Below, one piece after another: positions 1-8,227 of a DNA stretch of 64,000 bases. A program made the position numbers and the translations under genes. Source of the stretch: Granulicella sp. GTDB taxonomy: Bacteria; Acidobacteriota; Terriglobia; Terriglobales; Acidobacteriaceae. The number at the start of each line of letters is the position of its first letter. Within the stretch, counting starts at the first letter, position 1. The notes beneath the pieces were generated by a model. That model did no database searches. It saw nothing but the letters and a program-made list of their open reading frames with translations, and had not been told where the DNA came from. Location of the stretch: the NCBI GenBank assembly GCA_027450185.1, contig DAIDKF010000009.1:1-64000 (forward strand), read 5' to 3'.

Positions 1-419
1 ACGCCAACGCCCACTGCCTGATACGCCTGATAGTGCGCTCGGTCCCATCGCCCAAGCTCCCGCTCGTCATTCCTCCATCCCGGCTCATCGGTCTGCAGCA
101 GCGACTCCGGCGACAACTGCAACCTGACCAGCGTCACCGTCGAAGGCTCCGGGCGCGGCGGCCTGTTCGCAAATGGCTTGACCAATCCCCACCGCCCTCC
201 CAGTCCCCCAATGCCCCCAAACACGAAGATCCCTGCCGCCAGCGCCCCATAGATCGCAACGCTGTACGGCAGAACCGCGTTGTCGCCATACATCAGGTGC
301 AGCGCAAACGTTGTTCCGCACAGCATCAGTAGCACCGAGTACGCTGCCATCACCAACTTCCGCCGTGCACTCCGCTTATGCATCGGTATTCCAAAAATCC
401 GGTACGTTGCAGCCGTCAT
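1..419 (-). CDS. Two-TM membrane protein, 3' end beyond window
   Basis: The frame opens at an ATG that overlaps the stop of the upstream XRE regulator gene by four bases (ATGA) and stays open for 139 codons to the window edge, so the C-terminus is missing. Two hydrophobic helices are visible at about residues 22-41 and 50-74, the second glycine-rich (GGIGGLGG at its end), followed by a hydrophilic tail with PRPEPST and an Asp/Glu/Arg-rich stretch. I do not recognise a family. The translational coupling to an XRE regulator with its own operator suggests a small regulator/membrane-protein pair, a common bacterial arrangement, but the role is unknown. Confidence 0.6.
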   Translation of the reverse strand, partial: MTAATYRIFGIPMHKRSARRKLVMAAYSVLLMLCGTTFALHLMYGDNAVLPYSVAIYGALAAGIFVFGGIGGLGGRWGLVKPFANRPPRPEPSTVTLVRLQLSPESLLQTDEPGWRNDERELGRWDRAHYQAYQAVGVG

Positions 420-694
420 CGCGCCCTCCCCCTCATCGCCTTCTTCTGTTCCACCGCCTCGCCGTACACCGTCTCGCTCAACGGCCGCAGCGGCTTGCGT
501 GAAAAGATCGCCTCCACCGGCAGCCCGAAGTACGCGCTTAAATCCAGCGCCAGCGTCAGCGACGGGTTATAGTCTCCGCGCTCCAGAAATCCCACCGTCT
601 GGTAATTGATCCCCACCGCATCCGCAAGATCCTGCCGCGAAAGATCTCTCTCCGCTCGTAGCACCGCTATCCGGTTATATAAATCGTTCCCCAT
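416..694 (-). CDS. XRE-family HTH transcriptional regulator
   Basis: A 92-residue protein with one Cro/C1-type helix-turn-helix at about residues 8-62: RIAVLRAERDLSRQDLADAV, then the recognition helix INYQTVGFLERG. The C-terminal 25 residues are basic and outside the fold. I chose the ATG at 694 over the upstream alternative at 748 because the conserved HTH begins just after it, and because a 7-bp inverted repeat (ATATTGC-N6-GCAATAT) sits 11-30 bp upstream, the expected place for an autoregulatory operator. No Shine-Dalgarno is visible, so the message may be leaderless. It is coupled by ATGA overlap to the membrane-protein gene that follows. Confidence 0.85.
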   Translation of the reverse strand: MGNDLYNRIAVLRAERDLSRQDLADAVGINYQTVGFLERGDYNPSLTLALDLSAYFGLPVEAIFSRKPLRPLSETVYGEAVEQKKAMRGRAR

Positions 695-704
695 AGTCAA
701 TAAA

Positions 705-724
705 ATATTGCTAATACGCAATAT
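705..724. promoter_or_regulatory. Inverted-repeat operator candidate upstream of XRE gene
   Basis: A perfect 7-bp inverted repeat, ATATTGC-taatac-GCAATAT, lies 11-30 bp upstream of the regulator start codon in an AT-rich patch that contrasts with the GC-rich surroundings. Size and symmetry fit binding of an XRE-family dimer, so autoregulation is likely. This is inference from position and symmetry. Confidence 0.5.
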
Positions 725-769
725 ATTCTTAAGCACGCCAACCCGCAAGAAAAATCGTTCGATCCCGCT

Positions 770-1699
770 TTACGTCCCGATCGAAGCCGAGTACACACTC
801 AACTGCGCATACGCCGCTCGCACCAGCGGAGCCTCTACCCCATGTTTTCGCCCGCGCTCCAGCAGGTCTCCCAGGATAGGATCGGCCTCCACCCGCGTGC
901 CGCGCAGCAGGTCGCGATACATCGAAGCCGTCAGCGGCGACCCCGCCGCAGTCAGCCGTTCGGTCATCATCGCCACCGCCGTCGCCTCTGGGGGATACCC
1001 ATTGGCCGTCGCCATCGCCACGCACTCCGCAATGATCGCCCGCGCCGTCTCCGCCCCGCCCGGTGCGGCAACCACGGCTCCTATCGACCCGCGCATCAGG
1101 CACGTAATCGATCCCATCGCCGCCAGCAGCGCCCACTTCTGCCACATCGCCGCCAGAATATCCGGCTTCAGATACGTATCGAACCCCGCACCCTGCACCG
1201 TCGCCTCGATCGCCTTGATCCGCTCCGTCACCGTCTTATCGCGTTCCCCAAAGCTGAAATCATGCAGGGGCGTCATCGAGTGCACACCGCCCTCCGCATC
1301 CATATCGGCCACGATATACGTGAACCCTCCCACCACCTTCTCTCCGCCGAACCTCGCATCCAGCGCATCCAGATGTCTTATCCCGTTCAGCAGCGGAAGA
1401 ATCACGGTGGCATCTCCCACGGCTGGCGCAAAGTCCTCTATTGCCGCCTCCAGCGCATAGGCCTTGGTGCTCACCACAATCAGATCGAACATCTGCGGTC
1501 GCGCCTTCAACTCCTCGGCCAGCAGCAGCTTCGGCTGCACGCTCACATCCCCATGCGGGTCGAAGATCTTCAGTCCCGACCGCCGCAACTGCTCCGCGCG
1601 CGTGCGCCGCACCAGGAACGTCACATCGCGGCCGGCCGCGGCCAGCCGTCCGCCGAAGTACCCGCCCACTGCACCTGCGCCTATCACCAGAATCCGCAT
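770..1699 (-). CDS. panE: 2-dehydropantoate 2-reductase (ketopantoate reductase)
   Basis: 309 residues. Reduces 2-dehydropantoate to D-pantoate with NADPH in pantothenate/CoA synthesis. The N-terminus MRILVIGAGAVGGYFGGRLA is the Rossmann dinucleotide-binding motif (GAGAVG) of the ApbA/PanE family. Further family features are the internal VSTKAY segment (PanE VKAY region), LLNG, and the C-terminal helical domain with KWALLAAMGSITCLMRGSIG. I preferred the start at 1699 over 1717 because the strand-loop motif begins there. Family length is about 300. Several PanE paralogues with unknown 2-oxo acid substrates exist, so the exact substrate is likely but not certain. It reads in the same direction as the ABC-F gene, with 44 bp between them. 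Confidence 0.85.
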   Translation of the reverse strand: MRILVIGAGAVGGYFGGRLAAAGRDVTFLVRRTRAEQLRRSGLKIFDPHGDVSVQPKLLLAEELKARPQMFDLIVVSTKAYALEAAIEDFAPAVGDATVILPLLNGIRHLDALDARFGGEKVVGGFTYIVADMDAEGGVHSMTPLHDFSFGERDKTVTERIKAIEATVQGAGFDTYLKPDILAAMWQKWALLAAMGSITCLMRGSIGAVVAAPGGAETARAIIAECVAMATANGYPPEATAVAMMTERLTAAGSPLTASMYRDLLRGTRVEADPILGDLLERGRKHGVEAPLVRAAYAQLSVYSASIGT

Positions 1700-1743
1700 A
1701 CATTCTCTCCAATCCATCCGCGCAAAGCCTTACCCATCCAGCC

Positions 1744-3795
1744 CTACGCGATACTCTGTTCCTCAAGCTGCATCGCCAGCTCTTCCCACTCGGCCGTGCG
1801 CGCCGCATGTTGTTCGCGCAGTCCATCCAACTCTGCCGCGAGCGCCTGCGCCGCCTCTGCCGTCGTGAAAAAAGCTTGCTGCTGCTCGGCTGCAAGGATA
1901 CGCGCTTCCAGCACCGGCAGCTCATGCTCCAGTGCCGCCACGCGCTCCTCCAACTGTTTCAGCTTGATCGGATTCAGCCGCTTCACGTTCGCCTTCGCAG
2001 CCGCCGGCTCCTCCGTCACTGCTCCCCCGGTCCCGTCCGCTCCCGCCTCAACTTCGCTCGCCGAAGCCACCTGCTTCACCGCCTTGAACATCCCCGTAGC
2101 CGCATCCACCTTGGCATTCGTCGCCGCATCATGCGTCAGCATCTTCACTGCCTCGGCCGTATTCGTCGGAATCCCACCCTGCTTGCGGAACAGATAATCC
2201 TCATAATTTCCCGGATAGATATGCACCCGCCGGTCCTCCACCTCGAACACCCGCGTAGCCAGCCCGTCAATAAAGTAGCGGTCATGCGAAACGAACAGAA
2301 CGGTCCCGCTGAAGTCGCGAATCGCCTCCAGCAGCACATCCTTGGCGCGCAGATCGAGATGGTTCGTCGGCTCATCGAGCAGCAGAAAATTCGCCGGGCT
2401 CACCAGCATCTTCGCCATCGCATACCGATTCCGTTCGCCGCCGCTTAGCACGCCCAGCGTCTTGAACACATCGTCGCCCGAGAACATGAAGCATCCCAGC
2501 AGCGACCTCAGCGTCACCACATCCACCCTCGGATTGCTGCCCGTAATATCCTCCAGCATCTGCGCCGCGCCATCCAGCACCTTGTACTGGTCCTGCGCAA
2601 AATAATCCGCCAGCACATTGTGTCCCAGCCGGATCTTGCCCGACGTCGGCGCCTCCAGCCCGCTCAGCATGCGGATCATCGTCGATTTCCCGGCGCCATT
2701 CGCTCCCACCAGCGCAATCCGGTCGCCGCGTTCAATCGTAAAGCTCACGTCGTCGAGCACTACCTTCTGCCCGCCGTCCGGAGTCGGATACACCTTGCGC
2801 AGGTTATTCACTTCAATCACCGTGCGCCCACTCGCCGGCGGCTGCGGGAAGCTGAAGTGAATCGTCGCCTCTTCCTCCGGCACCTCGATGCGTTCAATCT
2901 TTTCCAGCTCTTTGATCCGCGACTGCACCTGCTTGGCCTTCGTCGCCTGATAACGAAACCGATTGATGAACGTCTCCAGCGCCTCTATCCGGTCACGCTG
3001 ATTCTTGTACGAGCTCATCAGCAGCGTGCGCCGCTCTTCCTTCAACTGCAGGTACTTCTCATAGTTGCCGTGGTACACATGCATCCGCTTGTTCCACACC
3101 TCAACCGTCTTGTTCACCGTCACGTCCAGAAAGTACCTGTCATGCGAGATCAGCACAAACGCGTTCTCGTAGTTGTGCAGGTAATCCTCCAGCCAGTTGC
3201 GCGACTCCAGATCCAGATGATTCGTCGGCTCGTCGAGCAGCAGCAGCGACGGCTTCTGTAGCAGCAGCTTCGCCAGCGCAATCCGCATCTGCCATCCGCC
3301 GGAGAACTCCTCGGTCCGTCGCGCCCAATCTTCCTTCGTAAATCCCAGCCCTCCCAGCACCGCCCCCACCTGCGAGTCCAGCGTGTAAATATCGTGATGA
3401 TGCAGCAGCTCCGCAATCTCCGAGTACCGATCCGCCGCCGCCGCATACTCCCGCGACTTCGGGTCCGTATCGCTCAGCACATGCGTCAGCGCTTCCTGCT
3501 CGGTCTCCATGGCGCGCAGCTCGTCAAACACCGACAGGCACTCCTCGAACACCGACCGCCCCGACAGCGCCAGCCCGTCCTGCGGCAGGTAGCCCAGCGT
3601 CATGCCCTTGATGTGCGTGCGCTGGCCGTAGTCCAGCGTCTCAATCCCCGCCAGGATCTTCAGCAGCGTAGACTTGCCCGTGCCATTGCCGCCCACCAGG
3701 CCCGTGCGTTCATTGGGCGTGACCAGCCAATTAACATCTTCGAAGAGGAGTTTGTGGCCGTATCGTTTGCCGGCGCCGGAGAGTTGAAGCATCAT
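1744..3795 (-). CDS. ABC-F family ATPase (Uup/EttA-like)
   Basis: 683 residues with two ABC ATPase domains and no membrane segments, the hallmark of ABC-F proteins, which act on ribosomes rather than as transporters. Domain 1 has Walker A GGNGTGKST (35-43), signature FSGGWQMRIALAK and Walker B LLLLDEPTNHLD. A charged linker with the KAKQVQSRIKELEKIE coiled region (the P-site tRNA interaction motif region) follows. Domain 2 has Walker A GANGAGKST, signature LSGGERNRYAMAK and Walker B LLLDEPTNHLD. The last ~75 residues form a Glu-rich coiled coil (ABC_tran_CTD-like), as in Uup. The start may be either of the two leading Met codons. Subfamily (Uup, YdiF, antibiotic-resistance ABC-F) is not decided here. 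Confidence 0.9.
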   Translation of the reverse strand: MMLQLSGAGKRYGHKLLFEDVNWLVTPNERTGLVGGNGTGKSTLLKILAGIETLDYGQRTHIKGMTLGYLPQDGLALSGRSVFEECLSVFDELRAMETEQEALTHVLSDTDPKSREYAAAADRYSEIAELLHHHDIYTLDSQVGAVLGGLGFTKEDWARRTEEFSGGWQMRIALAKLLLQKPSLLLLDEPTNHLDLESRNWLEDYLHNYENAFVLISHDRYFLDVTVNKTVEVWNKRMHVYHGNYEKYLQLKEERRTLLMSSYKNQRDRIEALETFINRFRYQATKAKQVQSRIKELEKIERIEVPEEEATIHFSFPQPPASGRTVIEVNNLRKVYPTPDGGQKVVLDDVSFTIERGDRIALVGANGAGKSTMIRMLSGLEAPTSGKIRLGHNVLADYFAQDQYKVLDGAAQMLEDITGSNPRVDVVTLRSLLGCFMFSGDDVFKTLGVLSGGERNRYAMAKMLVSPANFLLLDEPTNHLDLRAKDVLLEAIRDFSGTVLFVSHDRYFIDGLATRVFEVEDRRVHIYPGNYEDYLFRKQGGIPTNTAEAVKMLTHDAATNAKVDAATGMFKAVKQVASASEVEAGADGTGGAVTEEPAAAKANVKRLNPIKLKQLEERVAALEHELPVLEARILAAEQQQAFFTTAEAAQALAAELDGLREQHAARTAEWEELAMQLEEQSIA

Positions 3796-3966
3796 CTCAT
3801 TTTCTCATCCCCACCCCCGGCCGCAGCGAATCCACACGGCAACCCCAAACTTGCCGGCAACAAGCCGCGCCGCCAGCATCGCCCTCGCCATCGCATCCAC
3901 CCTGCGCCTGTCTCGCAGGACTGCAGGGCTCGCCCTCCGCGCGCGACCCTGCTAACGTAGGAGACG

Positions 3967-4323
3967 ATGGCAGTGCCACACGAGTCCACCCTGACGGACG
4001 CGCAATCTCCCCGCGCCGACTCCGCGCCGCAATCTCCCGCGCCGCGAGCCCTCGTGCCGCAGGCTCCCCCTCTCGCGCCCGTCTGGCTGCAGCGCATGAG
4101 CCTCATCGTCCTTGTCCTCTTCTGCTTCTACATCGGCGGCCTGCTCGCCATACTTCCCTGGTCGCCGCGCTACTGGGACCACAACGCCTGGCTGCTCGCC
4201 CACCCCACGCTGGAGACGATCCTCGGCAAAGGCTGGCTCCGCGGCGTGGTCTCCGGCATCGGCCTGCTCGACATCTGGGTCGGCATCAGCGAACTCCTCC
4301 ACTACCGCGACCACCGCGCCTAA
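3967..4323 (+). CDS. Small two-TM membrane protein, unknown function
   Basis: 118 residues. A Pro/Ala-rich cytoplasmic-looking N-terminus of about 38 residues precedes a strong helix (LIVLVLFCFYIGGLLAIL) and a weaker hydrophobic segment near residues 93-110. The order resembles small acidobacterial membrane proteins, but I do not recognise the family. It is the first gene of a plus-strand pair with the LOG-family gene 15 bp downstream, so the two are probably cotranscribed. A long frame on the same strand (4112-5353) overlaps it and is a shadow. Confidence 0.6.
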   Translation: MAVPHESTLTDAQSPRADSAPQSPAPRALVPQAPPLAPVWLQRMSLIVLVLFCFYIGGLLAILPWSPRYWDHNAWLLAHPTLETILGKGWLRGVVSGIGLLDIWVGISELLHYRDHRA

Positions 4324-4338
4324 CGAAAGCGAACCCAC

Positions 4339-5346
4339 ATGTCTCAAGACAACTCCGCCCCAGCCGCAACCTCAGCCATACCCTCTCCCCTCCCCCTCGA
4401 CAACGCCCCGCTCGCCTACGAGAACCCCGACTTTCTCAACTCTCCCGACGCCCGCACCCTCCGCATCCTCGCCGAGTACAACGAGCCCATGGCCCGTTTC
4501 CGTCGCGAGCGCATCCAGGACACCGTCGTCTTCTTCGGCTCCGCCCGCTTCCGCGCCCTCGACGTCGCCAGCCAGCAGCTCGAGCTCCTCGACAACACCG
4601 GCTCCGCCCAGCCCGCACCCGAAGCCGAGCAACCCGCCCGCGACGGCGAAACCTCCCAGCTCCGCCACCGCCGCGCCGAAGCCGCCGTCGAGATGGCCCG
4701 TTACTACGAGGACGCCCGCACCCTCGCCCGCCTCACCACCCAGTGGGCCCGCACCCTCCCCGGCCGCCGCCACCGTTTCGTCATCACCTCCGGCGGTGGC
4801 CCCGGCATCATGGAGGCCGCCAACCGCGGCGCTCACGAGGCCGGCGGCAAAACCATCGGCCTCAACATCAAGCTCCCCTTCGAGCAGCTCCCCAACCCCT
4901 ACATCACCCCTGCCCTCAACCTCAACTTCCACTACTTCTTCATGCGCAAGTTCTGGTTCGCCTACCTCGCCAAGGCCCTCGTCGTCTTCCCCGGCGGCTT
5001 CGGCACCCTCGACGAGATGTTCGAACTCCTCACCCTCGACCAGACCCACAAGCTCTCCAAACCCATCACCATCGTCATCTACGGCTCCAGTTACTGGAAG
5101 AACGTCATCAACCTTGAGATGCTCGCCGAGAAGGGAACCATCGCCCTCAAGGATCTCGACCTCTTCCAGTTCGCCGACACTCCTGAAGAAGCCTTCGCCA
5201 TCCTCAAGGACGGCCTCATCCGTAACCACCTCGACATCGAGCACGCCCGCACCGAAGCCCCCATCCCCGACACCCCCGAAGCCAACGCCCAGGAGCTCCT
5301 CGGCCCCGACATCGCCCAAACCCGCTCCAGCCAGATCAACTCCTAG
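4339..5346 (+). CDS. LOG-family (TIGR00730-type) Rossmann protein
   Basis: 335 residues. The core carries the LOG signatures: VVFFGSARF near residue 60, SGGGPGIMEAANRGAHEAGG, and PGGFGTLDEMFELLTL, which supplies the catalytic Arg/Glu region of cytokinin nucleoside 5'-monophosphate phosphoribohydrolases (often misnamed lysine decarboxylases). Reaction by family: release of a nucleobase from a nucleoside 5'-monophosphate. It is longer than canonical LOG (about 190 residues), with about 55 extra N-terminal residues and an insertion after the first strand, matching the long bacterial subgroup of unknown substrate. A second, canonical-length LOG gene lies at 27910-28464. Confidence 0.85.
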   Translation: MSQDNSAPAATSAIPSPLPLDNAPLAYENPDFLNSPDARTLRILAEYNEPMARFRRERIQDTVVFFGSARFRALDVASQQLELLDNTGSAQPAPEAEQPARDGETSQLRHRRAEAAVEMARYYEDARTLARLTTQWARTLPGRRHRFVITSGGGPGIMEAANRGAHEAGGKTIGLNIKLPFEQLPNPYITPALNLNFHYFFMRKFWFAYLAKALVVFPGGFGTLDEMFELLTLDQTHKLSKPITIVIYGSSYWKNVINLEMLAEKGTIALKDLDLFQFADTPEEAFAILKDGLIRNHLDIEHARTEAPIPDTPEANAQELLGPDIAQTRSSQINS

Positions 5347-5454
5347 CTCTTAGCTGGCCGCGGGTAGCTCTTAGCTGGCTGCTGACAGCCAGTTGCTGGC
5401 TGCGGCCGCCACCCGGATCAGCCACGGCCAGCAGGGGCTTCAGCCACGGCCAGC
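5344..5454. repeat. Two short direct-repeat pairs in the LOG / tRNA-Ser spacer
   Basis: TAGCTCTTAGCTGGC occurs at 5344-5358 and 5365-5379 (period 21). CAGCCACGGCCAGC occurs at 5419-5432 and 5441-5454 (period 22). The first copy begins inside the stop codon of the upstream gene. Nothing else is evident in this 130-bp spacer. They are too few and too short for a CRISPR array and look like local slippage duplications. Confidence 0.6.
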
Positions 5455-5476
5455 GCGCGATCCACGACTCTTTGAT

Positions 5477-5566
5477 TGGCGGAGGGAGAGGGATTCGAAC
5501 CCCCGTAGCCCGTTAGGGCTAAGCGGTTTTCAAGACCGCCTGTTTCAACCACTCACACATCCCTCC
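5477..5566 (-). tRNA. tRNA-Ser (anticodon UGA)
   Basis: A 90-nt class II tRNA on the minus strand. The acceptor stem GGAGGGA pairs with TCCCTCC, followed by discriminator G and an encoded CCA (5477-5479). The anticodon loop is CTTGAAA on a GCGGT/ACCGC stem, giving anticodon TGA, which reads UCA. A long variable arm (TAGCCCTAACGGGCTA) and a T-loop with GGTTCGAATCC are present. The long variable arm and anticodon both say serine. Confidence 0.96.
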
Positions 5567-5658
5567 GCGCCGGGTTGTGCCGCAACTTCAGGGTAGCAGC
5601 AGAACCACCCCGGCGATAGAGCCCTTCTTCCCTTCGCCGTCCGAGCAGGACCGCCCGC

Positions 5659-7353
5659 CTATCGCGTCTCTTCCACCACCACGCTGCCCGGCGCAACCGT
5701 CAGCATCTCCGCCGGCGCCGGGTTCAGCAGCGACCGCAGCCCCTCCAGCCGAACACCTCCCACATCTCCCAGCCCCACCGTCGTCCCCGACAGGTTACAC
5801 CCCATCACCACCGTCGTCGACGTCCTCGAACTCGCCGGAGCCCGCCTCACCCACACCAGCGCATCCTCCGCATCGCGGTCCAGCACCGCCTGCGACCCAC
5901 TTCTTACCGTGGCATTGTCATGGTGCATCTGGATCAACTGCCTGTACAGATTCAGCAACGACCCCGCATCCTCCGTCTCCAGCGCCACATTCGCCGTCGC
6001 CCCATTCCCAGCCGCCAGCGCCGCATCGAAATCCCCCGCCGTAAACCCCGGCAGCGCCGCCACGTCCACCGCCTCCGGTTCAAACGACTCCACCACCACC
6101 ACCGGCATCACCGGCGGCGTAAAGAAGTCCCTCGGCAGCGGACGCACAAATGGTTGAAACCCCGCATACGCCGGCTTCTTCTCCGGCTTCGGCGCAGCAG
6201 GCTCCACCTTCGGCGGTGGCTTCCGCGTCAGGTTCGTCGGCGTCCACTGCATCAGCGGCGCTTGCGTCCCCGCCATCTCCAGCCCCAACTCCTGCCCATA
6301 CTCCAGCAGCACCGCCGAACGCGAGCCCAGCAGCATCGCCGCCAACGCCCTCTCCACCGCCAGCCTCTGCGCCCGGTCCGTCATCGCCGGAACCCGTACC
6401 GCCATCAGGAACGGATTGCCAGCCCCACTGCCTGCCTCCGAACGTCCTCGCCTCCTCCACGTGCTCCCCGGCTCGGCCTCCGCGCTCCCCGACGCATCGC
6501 TCAGGTCCGCCATCCACTCCGCCCGCAGCCTCGCCGCCGTCACCGCCTCGCCCGTTGAACTCCCGCCCATGCTCCCCAGCGGCTCACTCGCCGTCAACTG
6601 CGTGCTCTTCGCCAGCGCATTGGCCAGCACCAGGTCCTGCTGCCGCGGTGCATCGGCCAGCAGCACCCGCTCCCCCGGAAAGCTGTCCGTCATCGCCCGC
6701 AGTTGCCGCAGCAGCAGCGCAATATGCTCCACCCCATCCACCTGTTCCAGCGCCTGCGTGGGCACATACAGCCCCGCCGCTCCCTGGTTCAGCCACGCCC
6801 GTGCCAGCGCCAGATACTGTGCATCCGCTTGCTGCGACGCCGGAGCCCCCAACTCCACCAGCACCCGCAGATGCCGCCCCACAGCCGCCCTCACCAGCCC
6901 GTCCAGTTCATCCGGCGCCAGCGCCGCTGACGGTGACGAGGCAGTGGACGAGGCCCTTGACGACGCAGTGGACCAGGCCCGCGACGACGCACTCTTCTCC
7001 TTCTGTTCCCCGCTCGCCGACTCCACAATCAGCGCGTCTACCCCCAACGACTGCACATAGTCCAGCCGCTGGATAACTCCCGCCAGGTCGCCCCGCCCGT
7101 CCCCCTTCGAGTCCTGAAACTTCGCCGGATCGATCCGGTAGAACACCGCCCGCCGCCACCACACCTCGACGGTCACGCCGGACCCCGCCCAGTTCTTCTG
7201 CGCCAGCACCTGCCCCCGCGCCGTCCCCAACCCCGCCGCGAACAGCACAGCGGCCCCCAGCCAGAGTGGAGCGATGTCCGACCAGCGCAGAGCGATGTCC
7301 GACCAGCGCAAACCGACGCCCCAACGCCTTCGTGTTTTAGCAGATCCCTGCAT
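5659..7353 (-). CDS. GH13 (alpha-amylase family)-like protein, apparently catalytically degenerate
   Basis: 564 residues with an N-terminal hydrophobic export segment (31-46). Residues 65-110 follow the start of GH13 glucosidase/trehalose synthase domains closely: [20 protein letters not shown] then [20 protein letters not shown]. Later blocks also match the fold: [12 protein letters not shown] and [10 protein letters not shown], then the C-terminal [15 protein letters not shown] beta-domain entry. The catalytic landmarks are missing: the nucleophile strand (normally GFRxD) reads GAAGLYVPT, the acid/base strand (normally xxGE) reads ERVLLADAP, and no NHD motif is visible. Low-complexity Ser/Ala and Pro/Lys inserts are present. 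It is either a pseudoenzyme or an unusually divergent GH13. It reads away from the Dph6-like gene. Confidence 0.7.
   Translation of the reverse strand: MQGSAKTRRRWGVGLRWSDIALRWSDIAPLWLGAAVLFAAGLGTARGQVLAQKNWAGSGVTVEVWWRRAVFYRIDPAKFQDSKGDGRGDLAGVIQRLDYVQSLGVDALIVESASGEQKEKSASSRAWSTASSRASSTASSPSAALAPDELDGLVRAAVGRHLRVLVELGAPASQQADAQYLALARAWLNQGAAGLYVPTQALEQVDGVEHIALLLRQLRAMTDSFPGERVLLADAPRQQDLVLANALAKSTQLTASEPLGSMGGSSTGEAVTAARLRAEWMADLSDASGSAEAEPGSTWRRRGRSEAGSGAGNPFLMAVRVPAMTDRAQRLAVERALAAMLLGSRSAVLLEYGQELGLEMAGTQAPLMQWTPTNLTRKPPPKVEPAAPKPEKKPAYAGFQPFVRPLPRDFFTPPVMPVVVVESFEPEAVDVAALPGFTAGDFDAALAAGNGATANVALETEDAGSLLNLYRQLIQMHHDNATVRSGSQAVLDRDAEDALVWVRRAPASSRTSTTVVMGCNLSGTTVGLGDVGGVRLEGLRSLLNPAPAEMLTVAPGSVVVEETR
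7269..7310. repeat. 21-bp tandem duplication inside the GH13-like gene
   Basis: Two exact, adjacent copies of a 21-bp unit (7269-7289 and 7290-7310) in frame near the 5' end of the gene. They encode the heptapeptide ALRWSDI-type repeat twice, in residues 14-27 before the hydrophobic export segment. The perfect identity indicates a recent duplication. Confidence 0.85.
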
Positions 7354-7464
7354 AATCCTTCGCTACAGAAATAAGGGGCGAGGGCTTCAGTCCCGCCGCT
7401 ACGTCCCCCGGATCAACGCTGCTTGAGCCGCTGAGAGAATGCCTGGGCCTGACCCAGGTCTGCT

Positions 7465-8133
7465 TCAGGCCGGTAGCAGGTCCGCATACACAAAGCCATC
7501 GCGCTCGACGACCTCGCCGGGCAACACTCCGATGCTACCCGAAAACATCGGCCCCGCACTCACAAACGTGTGAAACTCCCCACGCTCGCCGCAAGGGTCC
7601 ACCGTCTCGGGCAGCTCCGCCAGCAGCTCCGCGTCCAGCACGCGACCCGCAAACTCCCGGCCCATCTTGCGCGGATCGACGCACACCAGGTGCGCCCGGA
7701 TACCGGCCGCAATCATCTCCCGCGCCAGCACGTCGGTCGGGATCAGCCAGCACGGAAAGATCGGCTCCAGCCCTGTCCCCGTCATCTTCTCCACCCGGTA
7801 TGCCCGAATGTCCTCCAGGAACAGGTCGCCATACGCAATCCCGTGCAACCCGTCGGCCACCGCCCGCGCGCACACCTCAGCCATCAACCCCTCATACACG
7901 GAATTGGAACACGGCCACGGCAACGGCACCTTCCACAGCGGCAGACCTGCCGCCTCTCCCTGCATGTCCAGCAGCTCCTCGCGGAACCCATGCATCGCTA
8001 CCCGGCCAAAATACTGGTTCACCGTCGTCAACAAACCGACCACCTCGTACTCCGGCTGACTGCGGAGCAGGTGCAGGGCCCAGGCGCTGTCCTTGCCGCC
8101 GGACCAGCTCAGGAGGATGCGTTTTCTGTCCAT
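7465..8133 (-). CDS. Dph6-like ATP pyrophosphatase (adenine nucleotide alpha-hydrolase family)
   Basis: 222 residues. The N-terminus RILLSWSGGKDSAWALHLL carries the PP-loop SGGKDS that adenylates substrates. The later GDLFLEDIRAYR and DPCGERGEFHTFV segments are the conserved Dph6/DUF71 signatures. In archaea and eukaryotes Dph6 amidates diphthine on EF2. Bacteria lack diphthamide, so the substrate here is unknown; a nucleotide-activated amidation is the safest statement. Length matches the bacterial family. It stands alone, with a 111-bp gap to the GH13-like gene. Confidence 0.85.
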   Translation of the reverse strand: MDRKRILLSWSGGKDSAWALHLLRSQPEYEVVGLLTTVNQYFGRVAMHGFREELLDMQGEAAGLPLWKVPLPWPCSNSVYEGLMAEVCARAVADGLHGIAYGDLFLEDIRAYRVEKMTGTGLEPIFPCWLIPTDVLAREMIAAGIRAHLVCVDPRKMGREFAGRVLDAELLAELPETVDPCGERGEFHTFVSAGPMFSGSIGVLPGEVVERDGFVYADLLPA

Positions 8134-8167
8134 AACTCATCCTACCCGCACCCCATGTGCACAAAAC

Positions 8168-8208
8168 CGTGTTGAGAGTGCCCGATTGCAACCCAGAATT
8201 GCGTTGAG
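8168..8208. repeat. Left arm of a 41-bp inverted repeat pair
   Basis: The blocks CGTGTTGAGAGTG (8168-8180) and GCAACCCAGAATTGCGTTGA (8188-8207) are separated by 7 bp. The same two blocks, same spacing, occur in reverse orientation at 13622-13662. The arm also contains GTTGAGAGTG twice (8171-8180, 8203-8212). It lies in the gap between the TolC and Dph6-like genes. Confidence 0.8.
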
Positions 8209-8227
8209 AGTGACGTGAAATTCGCGC

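Noticed and set aside
842-2197. 451-codon plus-strand frame across panE and the ABC-F gene
   Set aside because: Crosses two recognised minus-strand genes and encodes Arg/His-rich low-complexity sequence.
4112-5353. 413-codon Ser/Pro/Thr frame over the LOG gene, and its 315-codon antisense partner
   Set aside because: Extreme composition from C-rich third positions; the LOG frame between 4339 and 5346 has the catalytic motif.
5344-5454. Possible CRISPR array
   Set aside because: Only two copies of each of two different short repeats, no spacers of regular length and no cas genes.
7442-7458. CCTGGG/CCCAGG hairpin after the Dph6-like gene as an intrinsic terminator
   Set aside because: Only a 6-bp stem and no T-run; too weak to list.
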